A stretch of DNA of 64,000 nucleotides, taken from the NCBI GenBank assembly GCA_027051905.1, contig JALUGO010000005.1, positions 115,101 to 179,100 on the forward strand. Reading direction: 5' to 3'. The notes under the pieces are model-generated. The model did no database searches, was not told the origin of the DNA, and worked only from the letters and a program-made list of their open reading frames with translations. Position numbers and translations under genes: made by a program. Shown piece by piece: positions 57,278 through 64,000 of this stretch (position 1 is the stretch's first letter; every line of letters begins with the position of its first letter). This stretch comes from Desulfurobacteriaceae bacterium (GTDB lineage: Bacteria; Aquificota; Aquificia; Desulfurobacteriales; Desulfurobacteriaceae).

Positions 57278-58735
57278 CTATTTCCTATTATCGGAGGTAG
57301 ATTGAGAGTTTTTAGTCACACCTCTAAATTTCTCCCCAATTTCAGGATACCTGGAGATTAAATATTTAGCGACAAAAGGATCATTCGTTCTATCCAAATA
57401 CTCAGAGTAAAACCTCAAAGCCTCTTCTTGCTTTCCCTCTTTTTCTAGGAGAAAAGCCTTAAAGGCCAATGAAACGGGAACATCCGAAAACTTATCTAAA
57501 TCATTCCTAAGTATTGAAATATCCTTCTGTTTTAAATGGTCAAGGAAAATCGCCACAACCATTTCATCGTTTTTGTATCTTAAAGCAAGTTTCCTCAAGA
57601 ATCTTGTTTTCTTTTCACCATCATACAGAACTGCTAGAAGAAGACCCAGATACTTACCCTTACTTTTCCTCCATTCATTTTCCAGTTTTTCTTTGAAAAT
57701 AGGAATACTTTCTAAAACTTCCCTTATATCTTCCGAGCGTAAAACAGTATAAAACTCCAGCAACTTATCACTGGCACACGCCATGCCATTTTTAAACGGA
57801 TACTTCTCTATCTCATCTAGAGTCTGTGCCGCTAAAAATAAGTATTCACATGCTTTATCAAACTCTTTTCTTACCTTATAAAAAGAAAAAGCCCGCAAAT
57901 AAAAATCTGGAATCTGCGGTTCTTTTAAGAGAATCTCTTCAAGATGTTTTTCATAAAGTTCCTCTTCTCCCAACATTTCCAGAGCATTCAGAAGATAGTT
58001 GTAAACATAAATAGAGAAAAACCTTAACTTATCTTCCTCTCCTCTTACAGCTTCCAGAAACTCAAGGGCTTTGAGTTTTGTTTTTTCTAAATTTTCCTTA
58101 TTCTCATAAGACAATATCGCATAAGTTTGAACCAGATAGAAAAGTTTTATCTTATACTCCCTTGAGTAAGGATCAAGATTCCTAATTTCTTCTTCTAGAA
58201 GCTCTAAGTTTCGATATGCTTTTTTAATCTGAGTTTCATAGTCAGCATAACCGTAGTGTTTAACGTAAATAGGCAAACCAATAACCAATTTTGCATTAAC
58301 GGTTTCATGAATTCTACCTTTCCAGAGAATTCCATCTTTTTTTCTATGTAAAAAAATTTGAGAAGAGATACTCTTTACTTTTCCACTTTTATCTAAGTTT
58401 TTTACTCCTATCAGAATACCGTCTACATCTTCAGGAAGATTTTTTAAATACAAAAGTGCCTTCCTAAACTCCTCCTCTTCCAGCTCAAAATCAGCATCAA
58501 AGTGCCACAACCAGTCCCCAGAGGCCTCTCTTACAGCCCTGTTTCTAGCATCCGCAAAGCCATTCCAGGTATGTTCTATTACTTTACATCCAAACTCCCT
58601 GGCAATATCTTTAGTTCTGTCTTTAGAGCCTGTATCAACAAGAATAATCTCATCGAACTTACCGTTTAAAGACTTCAAAAGCCTACGAATGTTTTTCTCT
58701 TCATCTTTAGCGATTATGCACGCCGACAGCTTCAT
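57278..58735 (-). CDS. Family 2 glycosyltransferase with helical-repeat C-terminus
   Basis: 485 residues. The N-terminal GT-A domain has LSACIIAKDEEKNIRRLLKS, VDTGSKDRTKDIAREFG and GDWLWHFDADFELEEEE (DxD near 80), as in WaaE/SunS-like GT2 enzymes. From about residue 220 the protein becomes helix-rich with repeat-like units (e.g. LFYLVQTYAILSYENKENLEK), compatible with TPR-type substrate recruitment. It is the last gene of a four-gene cluster before fliC, and its 3' end carries the fliC promoter, supporting a role in flagellin modification (inference). Confidence 0.82.
   Translation of the reverse strand: MKLSACIIAKDEEKNIRRLLKSLNGKFDEIILVDTGSKDRTKDIAREFGCKVIEHTWNGFADARNRAVREASGDWLWHFDADFELEEEEFRKALLYLKNLPEDVDGILIGVKNLDKSGKVKSISSQIFLHRKKDGILWKGRIHETVNAKLVIGLPIYVKHYGYADYETQIKKAYRNLELLEEEIRNLDPYSREYKIKLFYLVQTYAILSYENKENLEKTKLKALEFLEAVRGEEDKLRFFSIYVYNYLLNALEMLGEEELYEKHLEEILLKEPQIPDFYLRAFSFYKVRKEFDKACEYLFLAAQTLDEIEKYPFKNGMACASDKLLEFYTVLRSEDIREVLESIPIFKEKLENEWRKSKGKYLGLLLAVLYDGEKKTRFLRKLALRYKNDEMVVAIFLDHLKQKDISILRNDLDKFSDVPVSLAFKAFLLEKEGKQEEALRFYSEYLDRTNDPFVAKYLISRYPEIGEKFRGVTKNSQSTSDNRK
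57288..57314 (-). promoter_or_regulatory. Sigma-28 (FliA)-type promoter of flagellin
   Basis: On the minus strand TAAA (57311-57314), exactly 15 bases, then TCCGATAA (57288-57295), against the consensus TAAA-N15-GCCGATAA: one mismatch only. It is located 36 bases before the fliC start, inside the 3' end of the upstream glycosyltransferase gene. Confidence 0.88.
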
Positions 58736-59802
58736 TCCTTCCCCATAAGATCACAAACATCTAACACTTCATCTGTTGAGAAAAATTCTTTTCTTAAATT
58801 TCTGATAAGGTTTAAATCTACAAAAAGCCTATTCTTCAGATAACTCTTTATTAACCTTACGAATTCCGCCTGATTTTTAGCCAGCGGGAATAATTCATAT
58901 ACTCTGCTAGCATTAGGTAGCAACTCTTTCCCTCTTAAATCAAAATCCGGGAAATAAAAAATTACAGGTTTCTCCAAATAGAGAAAGTCAAAAACAATCG
59001 AAGAATAGTCAGTTATTAACAGATCTGCAAATCTTAATGCAGGATATACATCAAGATAGCTTTTGTAAAAACAAACACCAGATCGTTTAAATTCATCCTC
59101 AAAAGACTGAAACAAGCCTGAAAGTATTGGATGTAATTTGACAATGAATACCGCTTCATACTTTAAAGCTATCTTTTCCAAAAGTTTCATAAACTCAAAT
59201 ACTTCTGAATAGTCGTGCTGACTCCACCTAAAAGTAGGCATATAGAATATTATTTTTTTACCATCTTCTCTGGCTCCCTCTATAAAGTCTAAACATTTTT
59301 CATCAGTTCCTAAAAGAAACTCACTCCTGTAATCAAGAAAACATAGATTTCGATAGTAGTTAGAGATAACAAACTCACCTGCGTTTAGAAAAGAAGAAAA
59401 CACCGAAATAAGGTTTTCCGAAGTCGAAACTGCAAAATTTGTATATTTTGGTTCCTGAAAGTTTTTCACTAAAGCCACATTCTTTATAGGAACCCCATGC
59501 CATAGCTGAAGAGTTACTGTTTCCTCAGTTTTAAGAATCTGGAATATCCTAGAACTACATTCCGAAAGCCAGTTGTCAATAATAATTAAATCTGCCTTAG
59601 GATATCCATAAAATCCATCACTGTATGTCAAAAATTTTTCCTTAAATTCTAAGAATCCATCGTTGCTCAAGAAAGGCTTATATTTGTCACTAATTAAATA
59701 GTGGATATTCCAGCTCGAACTTTCTCTTAGTAAACTTAAGAAACAATACTTGGAATTATCTACAAAAAACGCATCCTCTCTGTTGAAAATGTAGATATTC
59801 AT
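58732..59802 (-). CDS. CDP-glycerol glycerophosphotransferase-like enzyme (TagF/TagB family)
   Basis: 356 residues. LWHGVPIKNV, YMPTFRWSQHDYSE, VKLHPILS and LLITDYSSIVFDFLYLEKP are the characteristic blocks of the Glyphos_transf family, which transfers polyol-phosphate from CDP-activated donors in teichoic-acid and capsule synthesis. In a Gram-negative-type genome beside flagellin, the acceptor is more likely a surface glycan or flagellin than wall teichoic acid. It overlaps genes on both sides by four bases. Confidence 0.8.
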   Translation of the reverse strand: MNIYIFNREDAFFVDNSKYCFLSLLRESSSWNIHYLISDKYKPFLSNDGFLEFKEKFLTYSDGFYGYPKADLIIIDNWLSECSSRIFQILKTEETVTLQLWHGVPIKNVALVKNFQEPKYTNFAVSTSENLISVFSSFLNAGEFVISNYYRNLCFLDYRSEFLLGTDEKCLDFIEGAREDGKKIIFYMPTFRWSQHDYSEVFEFMKLLEKIALKYEAVFIVKLHPILSGLFQSFEDEFKRSGVCFYKSYLDVYPALRFADLLITDYSSIVFDFLYLEKPVIFYFPDFDLRGKELLPNASRVYELFPLAKNQAEFVRLIKSYLKNRLFVDLNLIRNLRKEFFSTDEVLDVCDLMGKE

Positions 59803-60476
59803 GCCTTTTTCTTCAAAATTTCAAGATCTTCAGGAAAATCAACTTCAATACAAAAAGATGAGTCAATGTCTAAGAGTCTAAACTCTTCCCCATTTTCAAT
59901 CATAAGAGAAAATGCTTTTTCATAAAAATCATCATCGTTTAATAGGGAAGTAAACTTGTTAAGAACGGGAAAACAGGACTTTTTTATCTTATAAACACCT
60001 ACTGCCTCACCGTAAGCTTTTTCAGGAAGAATATTTTTCGAGATATCAACAACCCTTCCATTTTCATCCAGTTGAACTTTAACCTCTTCATCACCACATA
60101 CTACTTTCTTTGCTGCTATAATATTAGCGTCTGTAGTGATCAGTTTATTAAACCAGGCAGCCTTTCTGAAATAAACGTCTCCATTTATTATCAACAAATC
60201 GTCAGGTTCTATAGAGTTTAGAGCCAAGTGTAAACTTACACCTGTATTTGTAAAAGCAAACCGTGGATTATATACATAAAGTAAATCGGGATGTTTCTCC
60301 ATGATCAATTCTTTTTTATAACCTACTACACATACTATCTCTCTTATACCCTCCGATCTAAGAATCTCTAGAATATTTGAAATAAAGGTTTGCCCGGTTT
60401 TGACTTCTATCAGGGTTTTAGGTATTGGAGTTTTTAACCTTCTACCTACTCCAGCGGCTAAAATTATCGCCTTCAA
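59799..60476 (-). CDS. Nucleotidyltransferase of the sugar-/choline-phosphate cytidylyltransferase type (LicC-like)
   Basis: 225 residues from TTG 60476. ILAAGVGRRL, PKTLIEVKTG, LLIINGDVYFRKAAWFN (metal-binding Asp) and EVDFPEDLEIL match the NTP_transferase fold of small enzymes that activate phosphocholine, glycerol-phosphate or sugar-1-phosphate with CTP. Pairing with a CDP-glycerol transferase-like gene (4-base overlap) suggests it makes the CDP-linked donor. Which alcohol or sugar is used cannot be read. Confidence 0.8.
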   Translation of the reverse strand: MKAIILAAGVGRRLKTPIPKTLIEVKTGQTFISNILEILRSEGIREIVCVVGYKKELIMEKHPDLLYVYNPRFAFTNTGVSLHLALNSIEPDDLLIINGDVYFRKAAWFNKLITTDANIIAAKKVVCGDEEVKVQLDENGRVVDISKNILPEKAYGEAVGVYKIKKSCFPVLNKFTSLLNDDDFYEKAFSLMIENGEEFRLLDIDSSFCIEVDFPEDLEILKKKA

Positions 60477-60488
60477 GATTAACTCTCC

Positions 60489-61718
60489 CTACGATGAAAG
60501 CAAGATGGAATATAATTTTTCCACATTCTTCTCTTTTCCTAAATCTCTAGCAACGCTGGTAAGATTAAAACAGAAATCCTTGTTTAAAGGATTCATCGTA
60601 ACGGCTTTATAGAAAAATTGATAAGCATTTTCCATATCTTTTTTTATCCAGTTAATTACTCCAAAAATATTGTAGATAGGAGCTCCACTGTATACCTCAG
60701 CAAACTCTGTGGCAGCAGCAAGAGCTTCCACAACCTTTCCTTCCTCAACTGCCTGCTCAAGCTCCCGTATAGCTTTTTCAAGATTATTTACCAGCTCTAG
60801 TTCACGTTCTAACACATCCTTCGAAATACCCTGCTCTGGAGAGAGAATTTCTCTTGCCTTATCAAAAAAACCCATATTTTTAAAAGAATCAACAAGCCTT
60901 CTTAAAGTTTCCTGATTATGAAAATGTAAAAGGGCTTCTCTATAACAGTTTGAGGCATTTAGAAAATCAAAATAGCTGGAAAGTCTATCTCCTATCAGGG
61001 TTAAAGCAGTAGCTTTAGCAACTTCAGGTTTTTCATCCCAGGAAAGATAGGGAAAAATATCTTCTTTCCAATCGAAATTTTTAAGCATTTTCCTCAACAC
61101 ATAGCTTCTCCAAGCAGTATCAATAAATGTTTCTTTTATTTCCTGGGTAAAATATGTGAGTTCAGACAATCGGAGTTTTAACCATGAAATGTTTCTATAG
61201 ATAAAATCATAGAACTCATAATCCTCAAGAAATGGATCAAATCCTCCTCCCCTTTCTATAACAGATTTTGTAGTTAAAATTCCCCACTCAGGAATATGAT
61301 CTTCAACAGCCAGACTTGACAACAACGCCTTTTCATTTCCAAATGTTTGCTCTAAATTCTTCACTTCTTCTTTTCCTTCAAAAGAGTATATTGGATTGGC
61401 AAACACTATATCAGCAGATGTTGCGTTTCTTTCTTCTAAAAGCTCCGCTATAAAGTCCTCTTCAAGAATAGTCGAGCTACTAAGGTAGAGTATATTCTCT
61501 GAAGAAGCCCTAGAGGTTAGCTCGTTCCTTAACTCAGACTTCGTTAAACTTTTACCTTTTAATTCTTCCTGCAAGCAGAGGGTATGGATACCCGTATCTA
61601 CCTTAAGCTCAAAAGGAATTACCACCTCTCGGATATAAGAAGCGTTCTCTTCCAACCCTTCAAAAAACTTTTCCTCAGGAAGCTCTGTTGAGCATACAAT
61701 GACAGAAACCTTTTCCAT
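60489..61718 (-). CDS. GT-A-like glycosyltransferase N-domain with TPR-type C-terminus, first gene of flagellin modification cluster
   Basis: 409 residues. The N-terminal ~190 residues have a GT2-like pattern (VSVIVCSTELPEEKF, ENILYLSSSTILEEDFIAEL, ERGGGFDPFLEDYEFYDF) but lack an obvious DxD, so activity is uncertain. The C-terminal half has TPR-like helices (NASNCYREALLHFH, GFFDKAREIL, NAYQFFYKAVTMNPLNKDF). TPR-GT fusions are known among flagellin glycosyltransferases. GGAGGATTA precedes the ATG, and a sigma-28-type promoter precedes that. Confidence 0.65.
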   Translation of the reverse strand: MEKVSVIVCSTELPEEKFFEGLEENASYIREVVIPFELKVDTGIHTLCLQEELKGKSLTKSELRNELTSRASSENILYLSSSTILEEDFIAELLEERNATSADIVFANPIYSFEGKEEVKNLEQTFGNEKALLSSLAVEDHIPEWGILTTKSVIERGGGFDPFLEDYEFYDFIYRNISWLKLRLSELTYFTQEIKETFIDTAWRSYVLRKMLKNFDWKEDIFPYLSWDEKPEVAKATALTLIGDRLSSYFDFLNASNCYREALLHFHNQETLRRLVDSFKNMGFFDKAREILSPEQGISKDVLERELELVNNLEKAIRELEQAVEEGKVVEALAAATEFAEVYSGAPIYNIFGVINWIKKDMENAYQFFYKAVTMNPLNKDFCFNLTSVARDLGKEKNVEKLYSILLSS

Positions 61719-61757
61719 TAATCCTCCAAAACAGTCAAAACAACAATCTATTTAAAG

Positions 61758-61783
61758 TTATCGGAAAAAATAGAAGATCTTTA
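61758..61783 (-). promoter_or_regulatory. Sigma-28-type promoter of the transferase cluster
   Basis: On the minus strand TAAAGATC begins with TAAA (61780-61783) and after 14 bases comes TCCGATAA (61758-61765), identical in the -10 to the fliC promoter. It lies 40 bases before the first gene of the cluster. Spacing is one base shorter than consensus. Confidence 0.72.
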
Positions 61784-61792
61784 ACAGAAGTT

Positions 61793-62791
61793 CTATTCCT
61801 CCTTCAGCCATTTAGCAGCATCAAGAGCGTGGTAGGTCAGTATAAGATCCGCACCGGCTCTCTTCATTGCTGTTAAAGTTTCGAGAACAATTCTCTTTTC
61901 ATCTATCCATCCCTTCATGGCTGCAGCTTTTACCATAGAGTATTCACCACTCACGTTATAAGCTGCAGTTGGATACTTAAAAGTCTCTTTCACAGCTTTG
62001 ATTACATCCATATAAGCAAGTGCAGGCTTAACCATGACAATATCTGCTCCTTCCTGGATGTCTAAAGCAACTTCCCTTAAGGCCTCGTTGAAGTTTGCAG
62101 GATCCATCTGGTATGTTCTCCTGTCTCCAAAGGCAGGAGCAGATTCGGCGGCGTCTCTAAAGGGTCCGTAGTAAGCTGATGCGTACTTGGCGGCGTAAGA
62201 CATTATTGGAATGTCTGTAAACCCTGCAGCGTCAAGCCCTTCCCTTATGGCCTTTATCATTCCGTCCATCATTCCAGAGGGAGCTACCATGTCGGCTCCG
62301 GCTGAGGCGTGGGAGACAACCTGTTTCTTGAGGAGCTCCAAGGTTTTATCGTTGTCAACGTCGCAGATCTCTCCTGAGCAGGCCAGATACCCGCAGTGGC
62401 CGTGGGACGTGTACTCGCAGAAGCAGACGTCCGTGATTACGTAGAGCTCCGGCAGTTCCTTTTTCAGCTTCCTTACCGCCCTCTGGATTATTCCCTCTTC
62501 AGAGTATGAGTCTGAACCCAGCTCGTCCTTGTGCTCAGGGATTCCAAAGAGGATTACTGCGGGAATTCCAAGCTTTAAAACTTCCTCTCCTATCTCTGGA
62601 AGTCTGTCTACTGAATACCTGAACTGCCCCGGCATTGACGGGATTTCCTCTTTAACGTTTTCTCCCTCAACAACGAAAATCGGGTATATGAAGTCGTTGG
62701 GAGTCAAAACAGTTTCTCTTACCATTCTCCTTATGTTCTCGTTCTTCCTGAGCCTCCTTAAGCGGAGCTCCGGGAACTTCCCTGTCAGCAT
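61793..62791 (-). CDS. hemB: Porphobilinogen synthase (delta-aminolevulinic acid dehydratase)
   Basis: 332 residues. A cysteine zinc site is visible in [14 protein letters not shown], the first active-site Lys in [17 protein letters not shown] and the second in [10 protein letters not shown], plus the VSGEYSM stretch. It condenses two ALA molecules into porphobilinogen for haem and corrinoid synthesis. GGAGGCC precedes the ATG. On the minus strand a TATAAT lies at 62822-62827, about 31 bases before the start. It is divergent from the HIRAN gene. Confidence 0.96.
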   Translation of the reverse strand: MLTGKFPELRLRRLRKNENIRRMVRETVLTPNDFIYPIFVVEGENVKEEIPSMPGQFRYSVDRLPEIGEEVLKLGIPAVILFGIPEHKDELGSDSYSEEGIIQRAVRKLKKELPELYVITDVCFCEYTSHGHCGYLACSGEICDVDNDKTLELLKKQVVSHASAGADMVAPSGMMDGMIKAIREGLDAAGFTDIPIMSYAAKYASAYYGPFRDAAESAPAFGDRRTYQMDPANFNEALREVALDIQEGADIVMVKPALAYMDVIKAVKETFKYPTAAYNVSGEYSMVKAAAMKGWIDEKRIVLETLTAMKRAGADLILTYHALDAAKWLKEE

Positions 62792-62857
62792 GGCCTCCTC
62801 CTTCTCTTTGGTCGGTTTTCAATTATAGCGTTTTCGCAAAAAGCTGAAGCAAATTTC

Positions 62858-62901
62858 TAACCGTTAGGTTTCAGAACTTCTAAGTTTTCTGGTTAACCGT
62901 T
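62858..62901. repeat. Direct repeat TAACCGTT in the hemB/HIRAN divergent region
   Basis: TAACCGTT at 62858-62865 and 62894-62901, 36 bases apart, within the 123-bp divergent intergenic region. The second copy overlaps the palindrome GGTTAACC just upstream of the HIRAN gene's ribosome binding site. It may be a regulator site; support is limited to the repetition. Confidence 0.35.
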
Positions 62902-62914
62902 TTTGAGGTAAGCC

Positions 62915-63643
62915 GTGATTTACAGCTTGAAACTTGGAGAGAGGGAGATTTTTCTTTCTGAAACCGAGCCTTTGGGAGCTCTCTCTTCCTCTGGAAGCGG
63001 AACGGCCGACGTTTACCAGGAGATGGAAGTTCTGGGAGCTCCCGTTAAGGTCGGAATCTGTAAAACGGCTGTTTTCTCCGAGAGCCAGAGGAACTACGCC
63101 CTTATTCTAACAGTTGCAAGGGCTGTTGGGCTTGTTTCTGGCGGAGCTCCCCTTGAAGCTGCGGTTATTCTCTCTGAAATGGGAGTTGTTGCTGTAAGAC
63201 TTGGAATTTTTGCCGTTTCTGAGCTTATTTCTGAGGAAAGAGCCCTTAACCTCTCTTTAGAGGGAGCCAAAGCCTTTGAATACGAAGGAGTTTTAAGGGA
63301 AGAGTTTGAGAGGGTTCTTAAAGAGAGGGAGATTGATTTAAGAAAACTCCTTAAAACTGGCTACTACACACGGGTTGCCGGAGACAGCCACGGAGAGGTT
63401 GAACCTGAAGAGATTTCTGCTGGCGAGCCCGTTTTTGTCGTTCGGGAAGAGAACCCAAACCACAGGCTTGCCGTTAAGTTTTTAACAAAAGACGGCAGGA
63501 AAATTGGATACATGAGGCGGGAGATTTCAGACCTTGTGGCTCCCCTGATGGATGAGGGACTCTTCCTCAAAGGAAAGGTTGTCCAGGTTCTCCCTGAAAA
63601 CCCAGCCAACAGGAGAGTTTACTTAAGGGTGGTGGAGATTTAG
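62915..63643 (+). CDS. Stand-alone HIRAN-domain protein with unknown N-terminal domain
   Basis: 242 residues from GTG 62915 (TGAGGTAAG upstream). The C-terminal ~95 residues fit a HIRAN domain: GDSHGEVEPEEISAGEPVFV, REENPNHRLAVKFLTKDGRK and IGYMRREISDLVAPLMDEG. HIRAN domains bind 3' ends of single-stranded DNA in SWI/SNF repair proteins, and in bacteria often occur alone or with nucleases. The N-terminal ~145 residues (GSGTADVYQEMEVLGAPVKV; AVILSEMGVVAVRLGIFAVS) match nothing I recognise. It is probably involved in DNA damage handling, by domain only. Confidence 0.75.
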   Translation: MIYSLKLGEREIFLSETEPLGALSSSGSGTADVYQEMEVLGAPVKVGICKTAVFSESQRNYALILTVARAVGLVSGGAPLEAAVILSEMGVVAVRLGIFAVSELISEERALNLSLEGAKAFEYEGVLREEFERVLKEREIDLRKLLKTGYYTRVAGDSHGEVEPEEISAGEPVFVVREENPNHRLAVKFLTKDGRKIGYMRREISDLVAPLMDEGLFLKGKVVQVLPENPANRRVYLRVVEI

Positions 63644-63990
63644 CTCCACCACTCCTCCTCTTTTGACTCAATTACCGTTTCTGTTATGAGGAGAATAACC
63701 GAAAAGACGTTTGCAACCAGAGCTCCCCAGGCAAGGGCTTCAATTAAAGAGCTCCTTGAGCCCATTTCGTAGAAGATTAAGGCCGGTATCAGGTGGAGGT
63801 CTGCTGCAAGGCTGGTTGCAAGGAGCTCTGCGCTCAGGGTCTTCTTGCTTCCAACCTTTAAAAGTGTTGCGATCAAGTTAAACGTAACAGAGGCTATCAG
63901 CTCGTAAGGGTCTCTGTCAACAACGAACCCTACAGTTGTTGTTAGAGACATCATTATGAAAAACGCCGTTCCCACTTTCCCCCAGTCCAT
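63640..63990 (-). CDS. Small membrane protein, DUF6394-like
   Basis: 116 residues with three hydrophobic stretches (about 9-25, 30-47, 82-105). Features include SLTTTVGFVVDRDPYELIA, LIATLLKVGSKKTLSAELLA and LAADLHLIPALIFYEMG, resembling a small conserved family I recall as DUF6394, mainly in Campylobacterota and Aquificota; the label is tentative. Function is unknown. Its stop overlaps the convergent HIRAN stop within TTAG. Confidence 0.6.
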   Translation of the reverse strand: MDWGKVGTAFFIMMSLTTTVGFVVDRDPYELIASVTFNLIATLLKVGSKKTLSAELLATSLAADLHLIPALIFYEMGSRSSLIEALAWGALVANVFSVILLITETVIESKEEEWWS

Positions 63991-64000
63991 AACTAACCTC

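Overview
The window looks like a compact chromosomal segment of a thermophilic, flagellated, LPS-bearing (Gram-negative) bacterium, most likely of the Aquificota and probably Desulfurobacteriaceae-like (Desulfurobacterium/Thermovibrio relatives). The reasons are the Lys/Glu-rich proteins, heavy use of AGA/AGG and ATA codons, roughly 45% GC by eye, selenocysteine elongation factor SelB, a non-haem ferritin-like protein, a kdsC-lptCAB operon and very tight gene packing. The taxonomic call is inference; no rRNA or tRNA gene is present in the window.

Layout. 1-7846 (+): end of 5-formyl-THF cyclo-ligase, rny, selB, an AEC permease, a SIMPL-domain protein, purT, msrA and a nitrilase-family amidase. 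7843-11600 (-): a 1064-residue tandem 2-hydroxyacyl-CoA dehydratase-type activase behind a TetR regulator that has a perfect 22-bp palindrome at its own promoter. 11680-16351: coiled-coil lipoprotein, PH-like membrane protein, aminotransferase, DksA-like protein, speD, and a short comEC that seems to start at CTG. 16367-17763: a small decayed accessory patch with an abiEii-type nucleotidyltransferase broken by a 7-bp tandem duplication. 17764-26346: aspS, ferritin-like protein, trpF, then clpX-tpiA-secG-PLD-glnD. 26343-30087 (-): CPA2 antiporter, GCS2-type ligase and cytoplasmic gamma-glutamyltransferase in one operon. 30139-34399: truA, gpmI, a rhodanese, and glcD behind a 15-bp perfect hairpin that buries its ribosome binding site. 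34396-37394: tonB/exbD with exbB divergent, plus membrane proteins. 37425-43064: PBP1A, gyrA, serS. 43076-49175: AT-rich minor pilin operon (pilY1 first, then four prepilin-like genes). 49160-54010 (-): kdsC-lptC-lptA-lptB, metallophosphoesterase, a three-haem cytochrome c peroxidase, bioD. 54007-61718 (-): flagellar filament genes (fliC, flaG, fliD, fliS, fliT-like) preceded by a four-gene glycan/phosphoglycan transfer cluster. 61793-63990: hemB, a free-standing HIRAN-domain protein and a small membrane protein.

Three features stand out. (1) The 8-bp palindrome GGAGCTCC occurs about 44 times by manual count, against fewer than one expected from base composition. It lies in all three codon frames and on genes of both orientations, and it is absent from about 40.1-51.0 kb, so it behaves like a highly iterated palindrome comparable in kind to cyanobacterial HIP1. 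(2) Both flagellin and the four-gene transferase cluster upstream are preceded by sigma-28 type promoters sharing TCCGATAA, which ties a nucleotidyltransferase plus CDP-glycerol glycerophosphotransferase-like pair to the filament: a candidate flagellin phosphoglycan modification system. (3) Several unusual control elements are visible: the glcD RBS-sequestering hairpin, the TetR palindrome, and hairpin terminators that overlap or abut stop codons.
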